Shown piece after piece: positions 36,754 through 44,139 of a stretch of DNA of 64,000 nucleotides. A program made the translations under genes and the position numbers. The DNA is from Deltaproteobacteria bacterium Ga0077550. Lineage in GTDB: Bacteria; Myxococcota_A; Polyangia; Nannocystales; Nannocystaceae. The first letter of the stretch is position 1; every line of letters starts with the position of its first letter. The DNA is taken from contig LNFB01000248.1 of NCBI GenBank assembly GCA_001464385.1, forward strand, positions 1 to 64,000, read 5' to 3'. Below the pieces are notes generated by a model. The model ran no database searches and was not told where the DNA came from. It worked only from the letters and a program-made list of their open reading frames with translations.

Positions 36754-38502
36754 TCAATCGCCCTTGCGCGCCAGCTCCAGCTCGGCGTCCCCGACCTGCA
36801 CGACGAGCCCGTTCGCGACGCCGTCCTCGCCCGTGGTGAAGGTGACGTAGTTGCCGCTGTTGTCCTTGAAGAAGAACCGGTGGCGGCCCATGGGGTGCAT
36901 CCACGTCGAGCCGTGGCCCGGGACGTCGAAGTAGAGCCGGTCGCCGATGCGGTTGACCGAGACGTTCTGCAGGGGCTCGAACTGGGCCTCCGCCGTCGGG
37001 TCGCCCAGCACGCGGATGGTCTCGTCGGTGATTCCGTACGTGCCGACGTAGCGCGTGAACGTGCCCGGCGCGACCTCGACCTCGGGGAACTCGATGCGCG
37101 GGGCCGGCTGCTCGCCGTAGATCATCATCGCGATGTCCTGGGCGATTCGACCGGCGGGGACGACCTCGGTGTTGGCGAGGACGACGACCAAGGTGCGGTC
37201 CTCGAGGAAGCGCATGACCGCCGAGTTGAAGCCGTCGATCGCCCCCGGGAAGCTCACCACCGGCTGATCGTAGGCCTCGCCGACCAACCAACCGAAGCCA
37301 TAGCCGAAGCGGTTGGCGTCGAACATCTGCTCGATGCTCGAGGTCGGCAGCACGTCGGTGCCGTACAGCGCGCGGTCCCACTTCGCGAAGTCCTCGACCG
37401 TGGAGACGAGGCCGCCGGCGCCGCCGAACACCGACATGTCGATCGGGTCGGGCGGGTCGAGCTGCTCTTCCTCGTTCCAGACGTTGCCGCGGGCCACGTC
37501 GTTGTCCTCGCCGTACCCCGTGCGGGTCATTCCGGCGGGCTCGAACACGTAGCGCTGCAGGTACTCGCCGTACGACATGCCGCTGCACCGCTCGATGATC
37601 GCGCCGAGCAGGTAGTAGCCGGAGTTGGTGGGGTTGAAGTCGCTGCCGGGCTGGAACTCCAGCGGCAGCTCCGAGAACCGACCGATCATCTCCTCGGTCC
37701 GGTGCGGCAGCGCCTTCCACCGGTGGAACGTGGGCACGTCGGTGTAGTTGGGGATGCCCGAGGTGTGATCGAGCAGGTTCTCGATCGTGATGCGTCGGCC
37801 GTTGGGGAAGCCCGGCAGGTGCTCCTCGATCGGATCGGACAGCTGCAGCATGCCCGCGTCCCGCAGCTGCAGGATCGCGGTGGCGGTGAACTGCTCGGTC
37901 AGCATGCCGATGCGCATGCGCGTCGCCGGGGCGTTCTCGACGCCGCGGCGCGGATCGGCGACGCCGAAGCCGTGCTGGTAGTGGATCTTGCCGTCACGGG
38001 CGACGAGGATCGTCCCGTGGAACTCGAACGTCGGGCCGAAGTGGCGGCCGTAGTCGGCGATGTAGTCGGCGATGCGGGCGTCGAGGTCGTCGGGGATCGG
38101 TAGGCCGGCGGGACGCGCGGCGTCGCTCGTCGCGTCGGCCGCCGGCGTCGCGACGATCTCGGTGGTGCTCGTGGCCGGCCCGGGCTGCGACGCCACCCAC
38201 AGGCTCGAGAGGCCGGCGACGAACGCCGCGGCCACGCCCAGGCCCCAGCGCCGGTTGCCACGGGGCGCGACCGGGGACGCCTCGGGGGTCGGATCGACGT
38301 CGATGGCGACGAGCGCCGGGATCTGCACGACCGACGACTCGGCCTCCATCACCCGCTCGGCGAAGCCGGGCAGGACGCCGCCGGGGAGCGCCGTGCCGTC
38401 GTCCTCGAGCTCGAGGCCCGCGTCGGCGTCGAGCCAGGCCGCGAGCGCACGGGCCTCGACGGCGTCGAGATCGAGCGGCGCTCGGGGGCCGCCGTCACGC
38501 AC
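36754..38502 (-). CDS. Membrane-anchored beta-lactamase-fold pseudoenzyme, probable anti-sigma factor
   Basis: 582 aa; its ATG overlaps the sigma gene stop by 8 bp. Residues 1-85 are an acidic cytoplasmic segment (no HxxxCxxC zinc motif), the transmembrane helix is about 87-104, and the rest is an exported serine-beta-lactamase/DD-peptidase (class C, AmpC/EstB-like) domain plus a C-terminal beta domain from about 470. The fold is clear (FTATAILQLRDAGMLQLSDPIEEHLP, ITIENLLDHTSGIPNY with His246, SGYYLLGAIIE). But the catalytic S-x-x-K is M200-L-T-E203, and the Tyr of the Y-x-N motif is Pro291 (FNPTNS). The usual HxG-like motif reads FPGAIDGF. It should bind, not hydrolyse. Position after an ECF gene implies regulation of that sigma. 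Confidence 0.88.
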   Translation of the reverse strand: MRDGGPRAPLDLDAVEARALAAWLDADAGLELEDDGTALPGGVLPGFAERVMEAESSVVQIPALVAIDVDPTPEASPVAPRGNRRWGLGVAAAFVAGLSSLWVASQPGPATSTTEIVATPAADATSDAARPAGLPIPDDLDARIADYIADYGRHFGPTFEFHGTILVARDGKIHYQHGFGVADPRRGVENAPATRMRIGMLTEQFTATAILQLRDAGMLQLSDPIEEHLPGFPNGRRITIENLLDHTSGIPNYTDVPTFHRWKALPHRTEEMIGRFSELPLEFQPGSDFNPTNSGYYLLGAIIERCSGMSYGEYLQRYVFEPAGMTRTGYGEDNDVARGNVWNEEEQLDPPDPIDMSVFGGAGGLVSTVEDFAKWDRALYGTDVLPTSSIEQMFDANRFGYGFGWLVGEAYDQPVVSFPGAIDGFNSAVMRFLEDRTLVVVLANTEVVPAGRIAQDIAMMIYGEQPAPRIEFPEVEVAPGTFTRYVGTYGITDETIRVLGDPTAEAQFEPLQNVSVNRIGDRLYFDVPGHGSTWMHPMGRHRFFFKDNSGNYVTFTTGEDGVANGLVVQVGDAELELARKGD

Positions 38503-39103
38503 GGTACACCTCGGACAGCGCGTCGCGCAGTCGGGTGCGCGCGCGGTTGAGCCGCGACTTCACGGTGCCGAGATCGATGTCGAGGATCGCGGCGATCTCG
38601 GCGTACTCGAGGCCGTGCACCTCGCGGAGCACGAACGTCGCCTTGTACTCCGGGGCGAGGCCCTCGATCGCGCGGTCGAGGACGCGGGCGAGCATGCGGC
38701 GCTCGGCGTTCTCGTCCGCGCGGTCGTTCGCCGCGACGTCGCCCGGGCCCGCGTCGAGGGGGCTGGTCTCGAGCCGTCGGCGGCGCAGCTCGTCGATGCT
38801 GCGGTGGCACGCGATGGTGAGGATCCACGTCGAGAGTCGCGCGGGCCCCGAGCGATCGAAGTTCGGCAGCGCCCGGAACACCCGCAAGAAGGTCTCCTGC
38901 GCGACGTCCTCGACGAGGGCCGAGTCGCCGTAACCCCGCAGCAGGCGCGACACGAGGGCGAGGACCGGCCGTTGGTAGCGCTCGACCAGCGCCCGCTTCG
39001 CCCGGAGGCTCCCCCGCTGCGCGCTGACGACCGTCACCTCGTCCAGCTCCGGGAACCGGTCCTTGTTGGCGCTGCCAGGCGGGATCGGTGCGGCCACGCT
39101 CAC
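38495..39103 (-). CDS. ECF RNA polymerase sigma factor
   Basis: 202 aa from GTG 39103 (GTG 39097 next). Region 2 includes SALVEDVAQETFLRVFRALPNFDRSGPARLSTWILTIACHRSIDELRRRR, region 4 includes LAPEYKATFVLREVHGLEYAEIAAILDIDLGTVKSRLNRARTRLRDAL: a standard RpoE-like ECF. The frame stays open up to 39421, but that part overlaps the divergent gene and lacks similarity. Its 3' end overlaps the pseudoenzyme gene by 8 bp, the usual sigma then anti-sigma order. A possible autoregulated promoter lies upstream. Confidence 0.9.
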   Translation of the reverse strand: MSVAAPIPPGSANKDRFPELDEVTVVSAQRGSLRAKRALVERYQRPVLALVSRLLRGYGDSALVEDVAQETFLRVFRALPNFDRSGPARLSTWILTIACHRSIDELRRRRLETSPLDAGPGDVAANDRADENAERRMLARVLDRAIEGLAPEYKATFVLREVHGLEYAEIAAILDIDLGTVKSRLNRARTRLRDALSEVYRA

Positions 39104-39140
39104 CGGGTCGGTTCCACGGCGGGGCGCGCCGCGGGTTCCC

Positions 39141-39167
39141 TCGTCGTCGCGTGGACTCACGAATTCC
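39141..39167 (-). promoter_or_regulatory. Possible ECF-type promoter of the sigma / pseudoenzyme operon
   Basis: Minus strand GGAAT at 39167-39163, 16 bp, then CGACGA at 39146-39141, resembling ECF promoters (GGAAC-like -35, CGTC/CGA-like -10). The start would be near 39134, 31 nt before the GTG. Autoregulation is inferred; the match is only partial. Confidence 0.3.
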
Positions 39168-39335
39168 CAGGATACGCGTCGGACCGGCCGTCCGCCGCGA
39201 TCCGGGTGCGGGGCGTCCCGGGCTGCCGGACGGGGGATCGCCCGGGACGGGGCGGCGGCCACGCGCGGCCGTCGCGCTTTGCCGCGGCCCGGCGAACCTT
39301 GCCACCATCGCCGCACCCGGGTCCCGGGATCCTCC

Positions 39336-41102
39336 ATGACGTGGTCCGACACGTGGTCCGACACGCGGCCCGACACGCGGCCCGACACGCCGCTGCGAGT
39401 GACGCGGTGGGTGCTGCTCATCCTCGGGTGCGCGATCGCCCTGCGGGTGCACGCCCTGGCGATGGGCTTCGCGATGGACGACTACGCCCAGCTCGCGATG
39501 CTCGCCGGTGGCTATCCGGTCGAGCGCGCGCCGTGGGATCTGTTCTCGTTCTGCGACGGCTCGGCCGCCGAGGTGTCGCGGCAGATGGACGCCGGCGGCT
39601 TCCCGTGGTGGACCGATCCCGAGCTGCGACTCTCGACGATGCGCCCGCTCGCGAGCCTGCTGATCTGGTTCGACGTGCGGGTGCTCGGCGGCGACGCGCG
39701 GGTCCTGCACGCGCACACGCTGCTCTGGTGGATCGCGCTGCTCGTGGTCGCGTCTCGGCTGTTGCTGCAGGTGCTGCCCGCCCGCTGGGCGTTGGTCGCC
39801 TTCGCCCTGTACGCGCTCGACGAGTGCCACGCGCAGCCGTTGGCGTGGTTGGCGAACCGCAACGCGATCGTCGCCGCGGTGTTCGGGGTCGCGGCGGTCT
39901 CGGCCCACGTGCGCTGGCGTGAGCACGGGGAGGTCGCCGCACGACGCTGGACCGTGACGCTGCTGGTGCTCGCGCTCGCGGCCGGTGAGTCGGCCCTCGG
40001 CGCGGCGGGGTTCATCGCCGCGTACGAGCTCACGGCCGTCCCGCGGGCGAAGTGGCGCGGGTGCTGGCCGCACGCGATCGTGCTGCTCGGTTGGGCGGCG
40101 ATCCACCGGGGCGCGGGCTACGGCGCGGCGCGCTCGGGGGTGTACCTCGACCCCGCCACGGATCCGTGGGGGTGGTCGGTCGAGGCCGTCGTGCGCGGGC
40201 CGATCCTGCTCGCGGATCTGGCGTTCGCATTGCCCACCGGCGAGCTCGCGCTGGGCGGCCGCGGCTTCTTGGTGCAGGGGATCGCCGGCGGCGTCGCGCT
40301 GCTCGGCGCGCTGGTGTGGCTGCGCAGGGGTCGACGCGACGCCGCAGCGCAGGCCCGTCTGCGTTGGTTCGCCCTGGCGACGGTGCTGTCGCTGCTGCCG
40401 ATGCTCTCGGCGTTCGTGTCGGCGCGCCTGCTCGTGTTGCCCGCGCTCGGCGCCCACGTGCTCCTCGCGGCGTGCGTGCTGGACGGTGCGCACGCGTCGG
40501 CGTCGCTGTGGTCGCGCCGCGTCCTCGCGCTCGTCGCCCTGATCGCCCACGGGGTGCTGGCGCCGTGGTGGGGTGTCCGCGAGCTCGCCCAGCTGCGCGC
40601 ATTCGGGGACGCCGCCCGCCGCGCTGCGCTCGCGATGCCCATCGATCCCGACGTTCCACAGCGCGTCGTCGTCCTGGCGGTCGCCGATCCCTCGACGCTG
40701 CTCTACCCCGGGCTCGTCCGCGCGGCCCACGGGGCGCCGCCGCCTGCGGGGTTCCTCGTGCTGTCGGCCGCGCCCGGCCCCCACCGGTTGCGCCGCGTCG
40801 ACGCGCGGACGCTCGAGCTCGAGGTCGAGGGCGGCATGCTCCGCAGCCACGTCGAGGCCATGTTCCGCCGCGCCGATCGTCTGCCGGCGGTGGGCACGGT
40901 CATCCACACCCCGGACGCCGAGCTCGAGATCCGCGCGGTCGATGCGGGCGGCTTCCCCACGCGGCTGCAGGTGCGCTTCGCCACCGCGCTCGAGGATCGC
41001 CGGCGCATCTTCGTGATCGCGACGCCGGCCGGGCTCGTCCGCTATCCGCTGGGGCCGATCGGCGCCTGGCTCCTGCTGCCGCCCGCCTCGGCGCCGCGGT
41101 GA
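39336..41102 (+). CDS. Polytopic membrane protein, GT-C-like glycosyltransferase candidate
   Basis: 588 aa from ATG 39336. About 11 hydrophobic helices between residues 25 and 400, then a soluble C-terminal part of roughly 150 residues. The first loop has AMDDYAQLAML, matching the acidic DD motif that GT-C enzymes (ArnT/PMT relatives) place after the first membrane helix. STMRPLASLLIWFDV and LAWLANRNAIVAAVF also fit that pattern. These enzymes transfer sugars from lipid carriers on the periplasmic side. No acceptor can be named. The N-terminus carries a 12-bp repeat. Confidence 0.68.
   Translation: MTWSDTWSDTRPDTRPDTPLRVTRWVLLILGCAIALRVHALAMGFAMDDYAQLAMLAGGYPVERAPWDLFSFCDGSAAEVSRQMDAGGFPWWTDPELRLSTMRPLASLLIWFDVRVLGGDARVLHAHTLLWWIALLVVASRLLLQVLPARWALVAFALYALDECHAQPLAWLANRNAIVAAVFGVAAVSAHVRWREHGEVAARRWTVTLLVLALAAGESALGAAGFIAAYELTAVPRAKWRGCWPHAIVLLGWAAIHRGAGYGAARSGVYLDPATDPWGWSVEAVVRGPILLADLAFALPTGELALGGRGFLVQGIAGGVALLGALVWLRRGRRDAAAQARLRWFALATVLSLLPMLSAFVSARLLVLPALGAHVLLAACVLDGAHASASLWSRRVLALVALIAHGVLAPWWGVRELAQLRAFGDAARRAALAMPIDPDVPQRVVVLAVADPSTLLYPGLVRAAHGAPPPAGFLVLSAAPGPHRLRRVDARTLELEVEGGMLRSHVEAMFRRADRLPAVGTVIHTPDAELEIRAVDAGGFPTRLQVRFATALEDRRRIFVIATPAGLVRYPLGPIGAWLLLPPASAPR
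39339..39386 (+). repeat. 12-bp minisatellite at the 5' end of the membrane protein gene
   Basis: Four tandem units: ACGTGGTCCGAC twice, then ACGCGGCCCGAC twice. They encode TWSD, TWSD, TRPD, TRPD right after the initiator Met. The two pairs suggest a doubling after point changes. Confidence 0.92.
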
Positions 41103-41111
41103 CGTCCCGCG

Positions 41112-42338
41112 TCAGCCCACCGGTCGCAGCATCGGCAACAGCTCGAGCACGCGCACCAGCAGCTCGCGCTCGTCGTCGCTGACGACGTCATCGGCGAGGG
41201 CGATCCGCAGCACGTCGTCGAGGATCGCCTGGCGCGTCGTCCGGAGCTGGCGGAACTCGTCGAAGTCGACGACGCGATCCTCGCGGATGCGCAGGACCAG
41301 GTCGTCGAACGCGTGCAGGTGCTCGTCCATGCCCCGCAACAGCGCGTGCTCGTCGGCGGTGATGCGGCCGTCGAGCCGGGCCGCGACGCGCAGCTCGTTC
41401 ATGATCGCGTCGTGGTGCGGGCGGACGGTGGCGATCATCAGCTCGTTGTCGGGATCGCTGAGGCGCAGCATGCCGTGCACCGTGCGCGCGAGCGCGGCGC
41501 GGAACGGCGCCGCGGGGTCGAGCTCGGCCAGGAGATCGCCGAGGTCGAGCAGCTCGGCGGCATAGATCGCCCGCATGCACCGCTCGATCTCGGTGGTGCC
41601 GAGGCGGATCACGCCGGCCGGCACCGCGAAGCGCCGGGCGATCACATCGTCGGGGCGCAGCGGGCCCTCGGCCGCAGTGAACGCGAGCACCTCGCGGCCG
41701 CGCGCGACGGCGCTGTTGCCCAGGCGCAGCGCCAGCTCGCACTCGTTGGGCAGGAGCATGAGCGTACGATCGCCGCGCACGATCGCCGCCGCCGTGGCGA
41801 CGAGATCGGTGCCCGCGAGATCGGCCGCGTCGCGGTATGCCACCGACGTGCCCACGCCGCCGAGCTGACGATCCTGGGTGAGCACGTCGACCATCGTCAC
41901 CAGCGCGGTGCCGAAGGCGGCGCAGCCCGCGGGCCAGCCCGGCATCCGGCTCAACGTCGCGCGGATGTCCGACGCCAGGGCGGCGAAGGCCGGCCCGACC
42001 GCGGCGAACTCGTCGCCCGAGGCGGCCTCGGGGCGCGCGCCGGTGCCCTCGATCTCCGAGTAGAGCAGGCCCGCGTTGCGGTCCATCGCCAGGACCAGCA
42101 TCGTGACCTGCATCATCACGGTCGCGACGACGGGCGGCAGCGGGTCGCCCTCGTCGTCGTCGGCGAGGACGAAGCGGACCAGCGCGGCGGCGTTGCGCGC
42201 GAGCTCGGGGTGGTCGAGCAGGGACTCGAACAGGCCGCCAGGGGACGCCGACGCGCAGGCGTGGTCCACCAGCGCCGCAGCGCGGGGGTGATCGGGGGCC
42301 AGCGCGACGTCGAGGCCCAGCACCGAGGCGGTGTCCAT
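41112..42338 (-). CDS. Uncharacterised protein with TerB-like C-terminal region
   Basis: 408 aa from ATG 42338. No signal peptide or membrane segment. The N-terminal 300 residues are helical, Ala/Leu-rich, without recognised motifs. The last 90 (DGRITADEHALLRGMDEHLHAF, then RIALADDVVSDDERELLVRVLELLP) have the acidic D-G-x-I-x3-E spacing of TerB/DUF533 proteins, which bind metal or partner proteins in stress responses. Divergent from the pyrophosphatase with only 24 bp between starts. Assignment of the C-terminal domain is tentative. Confidence 0.68.
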   Translation of the reverse strand: MDTASVLGLDVALAPDHPRAAALVDHACASASPGGLFESLLDHPELARNAAALVRFVLADDDEGDPLPPVVATVMMQVTMLVLAMDRNAGLLYSEIEGTGARPEAASGDEFAAVGPAFAALASDIRATLSRMPGWPAGCAAFGTALVTMVDVLTQDRQLGGVGTSVAYRDAADLAGTDLVATAAAIVRGDRTLMLLPNECELALRLGNSAVARGREVLAFTAAEGPLRPDDVIARRFAVPAGVIRLGTTEIERCMRAIYAAELLDLGDLLAELDPAAPFRAALARTVHGMLRLSDPDNELMIATVRPHHDAIMNELRVAARLDGRITADEHALLRGMDEHLHAFDDLVLRIREDRVVDFDEFRQLRTTRQAILDDVLRIALADDVVSDDERELLVRVLELLPMLRPVG

Positions 42339-42346
42339 CGCCGGGG

Positions 42347-42352
42347 ATGGTA
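42347..42352 (-). promoter_or_regulatory. Extended -10-like element (minus member of a divergent pair)
   Basis: Minus strand TGC-TACCAT ends 8 nt before ATG 42338. It shares bases 42351-42352 with the plus-strand element TAGCAT. Confidence 0.45.
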
Positions 42353-42356
42353 GCAT
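42351..42356 (+). promoter_or_regulatory. Extended -10-like element (plus member of a divergent pair)
   Basis: TGG-TAGCAT ends 6 nt before GTG 42363. Confidence 0.45.
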
Positions 42357-42362
42357 CGCGCG

Positions 42363-42815
42363 GTGAAGCTGGGTTCGACCGGCGAGCTCGCGCGCTTCGA
42401 CGCGGCCGATGTCGGACGGATCGTCCACGTCCGCATCGAGGTGCCGCGCTGGAGCTTCGTGAAGCGCAAGGCCGACGGCCGCGTCGACCTGGTGTCGCCG
42501 CTCCCCTGTCCGTACAACTACGGGAGCGTCATCGGCAGCCTCGCGCCCGACGGCGATCCGCTCGACGCCCTCGTGCTGGGGCCGCGGCTCGCGTTCGGCG
42601 TGACGGTCGAGACCCGCGCGTGGGCGGTGATGGGGTTCGTCGACGACGGCGTGGCCGATCCCAAGCTGGTGTGCGCGGCCGAGGTCCCGACGCTCGCGCA
42701 GCGGGCCGGGGTCGCGCGGTTCTTCGTCGCCTACGCCGGGTTCAAGCGCGCGGTCGCGTTGCTCCGCGGGCGCGGGCGCACCGAGACCCGGCCGATCGGC
42801 TGGCTCGAGCCGTAG
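42363..42815 (+). CDS. ppa: Inorganic pyrophosphatase (family I)
   Basis: 150 aa from GTG 42363. Hydrolyses PPi to two phosphates, pulling biosynthetic reactions forward. Family I motifs: IEVPRWSFVKRKADG, SPLPCPYNYGSV, the metal-binding signature DGDPLDALVL (about 60-69), and DDGVADPKLVC. FFVAYAGFKR near the end corresponds to the usual FF.xYK segment but with extra residues. The protein is about 25 residues shorter than E. coli Ppa, mostly at the ends. Metal ligands are intact, so it should be active. Single gene, with an upstream bidirectional promoter candidate. Confidence 0.9.
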   Translation: MKLGSTGELARFDAADVGRIVHVRIEVPRWSFVKRKADGRVDLVSPLPCPYNYGSVIGSLAPDGDPLDALVLGPRLAFGVTVETRAWAVMGFVDDGVADPKLVCAAEVPTLAQRAGVARFFVAYAGFKRAVALLRGRGRTETRPIGWLEP

Positions 42816-42824
42816 CGCAACGCG

Positions 42825-43874
42825 CTACGACGCCTGCGCCGCGAGTTGGTCCTCGAGCTCGAGCTGCCCGCGCAGGTGCGCCGCCGCGATGACCAGCGCG
42901 GGGCGGAACAACAGGTTGATCCCCGGGATCGCGAGCAACACGACGACGCCGACCCCGAAGCCCAGCGACAGCGCTCGGTCGCGCTCGACCATGCGCAGCT
43001 CGGGGCCCCAACCGCGCACCAAGGTCTCCATCACCTCGACGAACATGCGCACGGGCCCGAGCAGCTTCGCGAGCCGCGGCTGCTGGACGCCGTGCACGGC
43101 CCGCGCGAACCACGGCGTGTGGGGGTGCTGCTGCTCGTGCGCGAGGTTCGAAGCGACCGTCTCGTCGGGGCCGAGGCTGCGGCCGTTGTCGAACGACTCG
43201 ATCACCATCCAGTGCATCGTCCAGAACAGCTGGGCCGAGAAGGCCGCCACGGGGCCGAAGATCGGGACGATCGCGAGGACGAGCGTCACCGGAGCGAACC
43301 CGATCGCGATGACGGCGGCCTGGGCGACGGTCTCGCCGACCGATTGTCCGATGGGCTTCAGGTAGGGCTCGCGCGGCCCGAGGCCGAGTCGATCCCGGGC
43401 GCGCGCGGCCATCCGCGCGTAGTGGCGCGCGAACAGGAACGGCGGCACCGGGGCGAGCGCGGCGAACGTGGTGAAGAACGCCGCGATGAACGCCACGGTG
43501 TTCGTCAGCGCGGTGTTGCCGAGGGACCACCACGCCGCGCGATCGATCACCTCGAGCGACGTCGCGGCCGCCACCGCGCAGACCAGCGCGACGAACAGGA
43601 CCGGCGCGAGGGCGGAGCCCATCATGTCGGTGTCGCGCAGCAGCAGGCGCATGCCGAGCAGTGGCTGCTGCACGCCGTACCAGAAGCGGCTGCGCGCGTC
43701 GTCGCGTGGCGGTAGCGGCGACGGGCCCTGGGCCTCGTCCCACGCGCGCGTCGCCGCGGCGCGGAGCTGGGCCCACGACGACCCCGTCACCGCCCGATAC
43801 CGCTGGGTGCGGCCGCGTACCGGGGGGTCGCAGGGGGATGGCAGCGCCGGTGGCTCCATGCGGCGGGGCAGCAT
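42825..43874 (-). CDS. EI24/CysZ-like polytopic membrane protein
   Basis: 349 aa from the ATG at 43874; ATG 43859 is better placed relative to the TATGCT hexamer. Four to five hydrophobic segments (FVALVCAVAAATSLEVI, NTVAFIAAFFTTFAALAPVPPFLF, IGFAPVTLVLAIVPIFGPVAAF, GFGVGVVVLLAIPGINLL) separated by basic loops. The C-terminal AIPGINLLFRPALVIAAAHLRG resembles the end of the EI24 domain (IP-x-LN ... AATHL). EI24/CysZ proteins are linked to sulfate uptake in enterobacteria, but myxobacterial members have no known substrate. An acidic, Gln-rich tail follows. Confidence 0.7.
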   Translation of the reverse strand: MLPRRMEPPALPSPCDPPVRGRTQRYRAVTGSSWAQLRAAATRAWDEAQGPSPLPPRDDARSRFWYGVQQPLLGMRLLLRDTDMMGSALAPVLFVALVCAVAAATSLEVIDRAAWWSLGNTALTNTVAFIAAFFTTFAALAPVPPFLFARHYARMAARARDRLGLGPREPYLKPIGQSVGETVAQAAVIAIGFAPVTLVLAIVPIFGPVAAFSAQLFWTMHWMVIESFDNGRSLGPDETVASNLAHEQQHPHTPWFARAVHGVQQPRLAKLLGPVRMFVEVMETLVRGWGPELRMVERDRALSLGFGVGVVVLLAIPGINLLFRPALVIAAAHLRGQLELEDQLAAQAS

Positions 43875-43875
43875 A
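43870..43875 (-). promoter_or_regulatory. -10-like element, leaderless pattern
   Basis: Minus strand TATGCT, preceded by CGG, ends 10 nt before ATG 43859. The upstream ATG at 43874 lies inside this hexamer, which argues for the shorter start. Confidence 0.42.
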
Positions 43876-44124
43876 CCGCAGGCCTCCCGGAGCTATTTCG
43901 ACCGCCCCGTCGCGGCCCGAGGACCGGTCGTGGCGCTGCGGCGCGCGGGGCTCCACGCGCGGGCGCAGGTCGACGTGTCCCGAGGCGGGCCCCTCGCGCC
44001 CGCCATGGACCCCGTCGAGGGCGCCGTCGCACCGGCCGGAACGACGTTCGACACCGGTCGGTGATCTTCGGATCACGCGTGGCCAGATGGTCACGGCGTT
44101 CGTCGAGGAGCGACCGCGTCCGGG

Positions 44125-44130
44125 TATCCT
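44125..44130 (+). promoter_or_regulatory. -10-like element of the hybrid kinase gene
   Basis: TATCCT, preceded by GGG, ends 9 nt before TTG 44140 and 15 nt before GTG 44146. A good ribosome site, GGAGGT (44135-44140), sits between, so either a leaderless TTG or a short-leader GTG start is possible. Confidence 0.38.
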
Positions 44131-44139
44131 CTACGGAGG

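Noticed and set aside
41100-41114. TGACG...CGTCA inverted repeat between convergent genes as a terminator
   Set aside because: Only 5 bp per arm, and it arises largely because the two stop codons TGA and TCA are complementary.
43876-44064. Open, GC3-rich frame between the EI24-like and kinase genes
   Set aside because: No plausible start of its own, no motif, and it continues from the antisense of the neighbouring gene.
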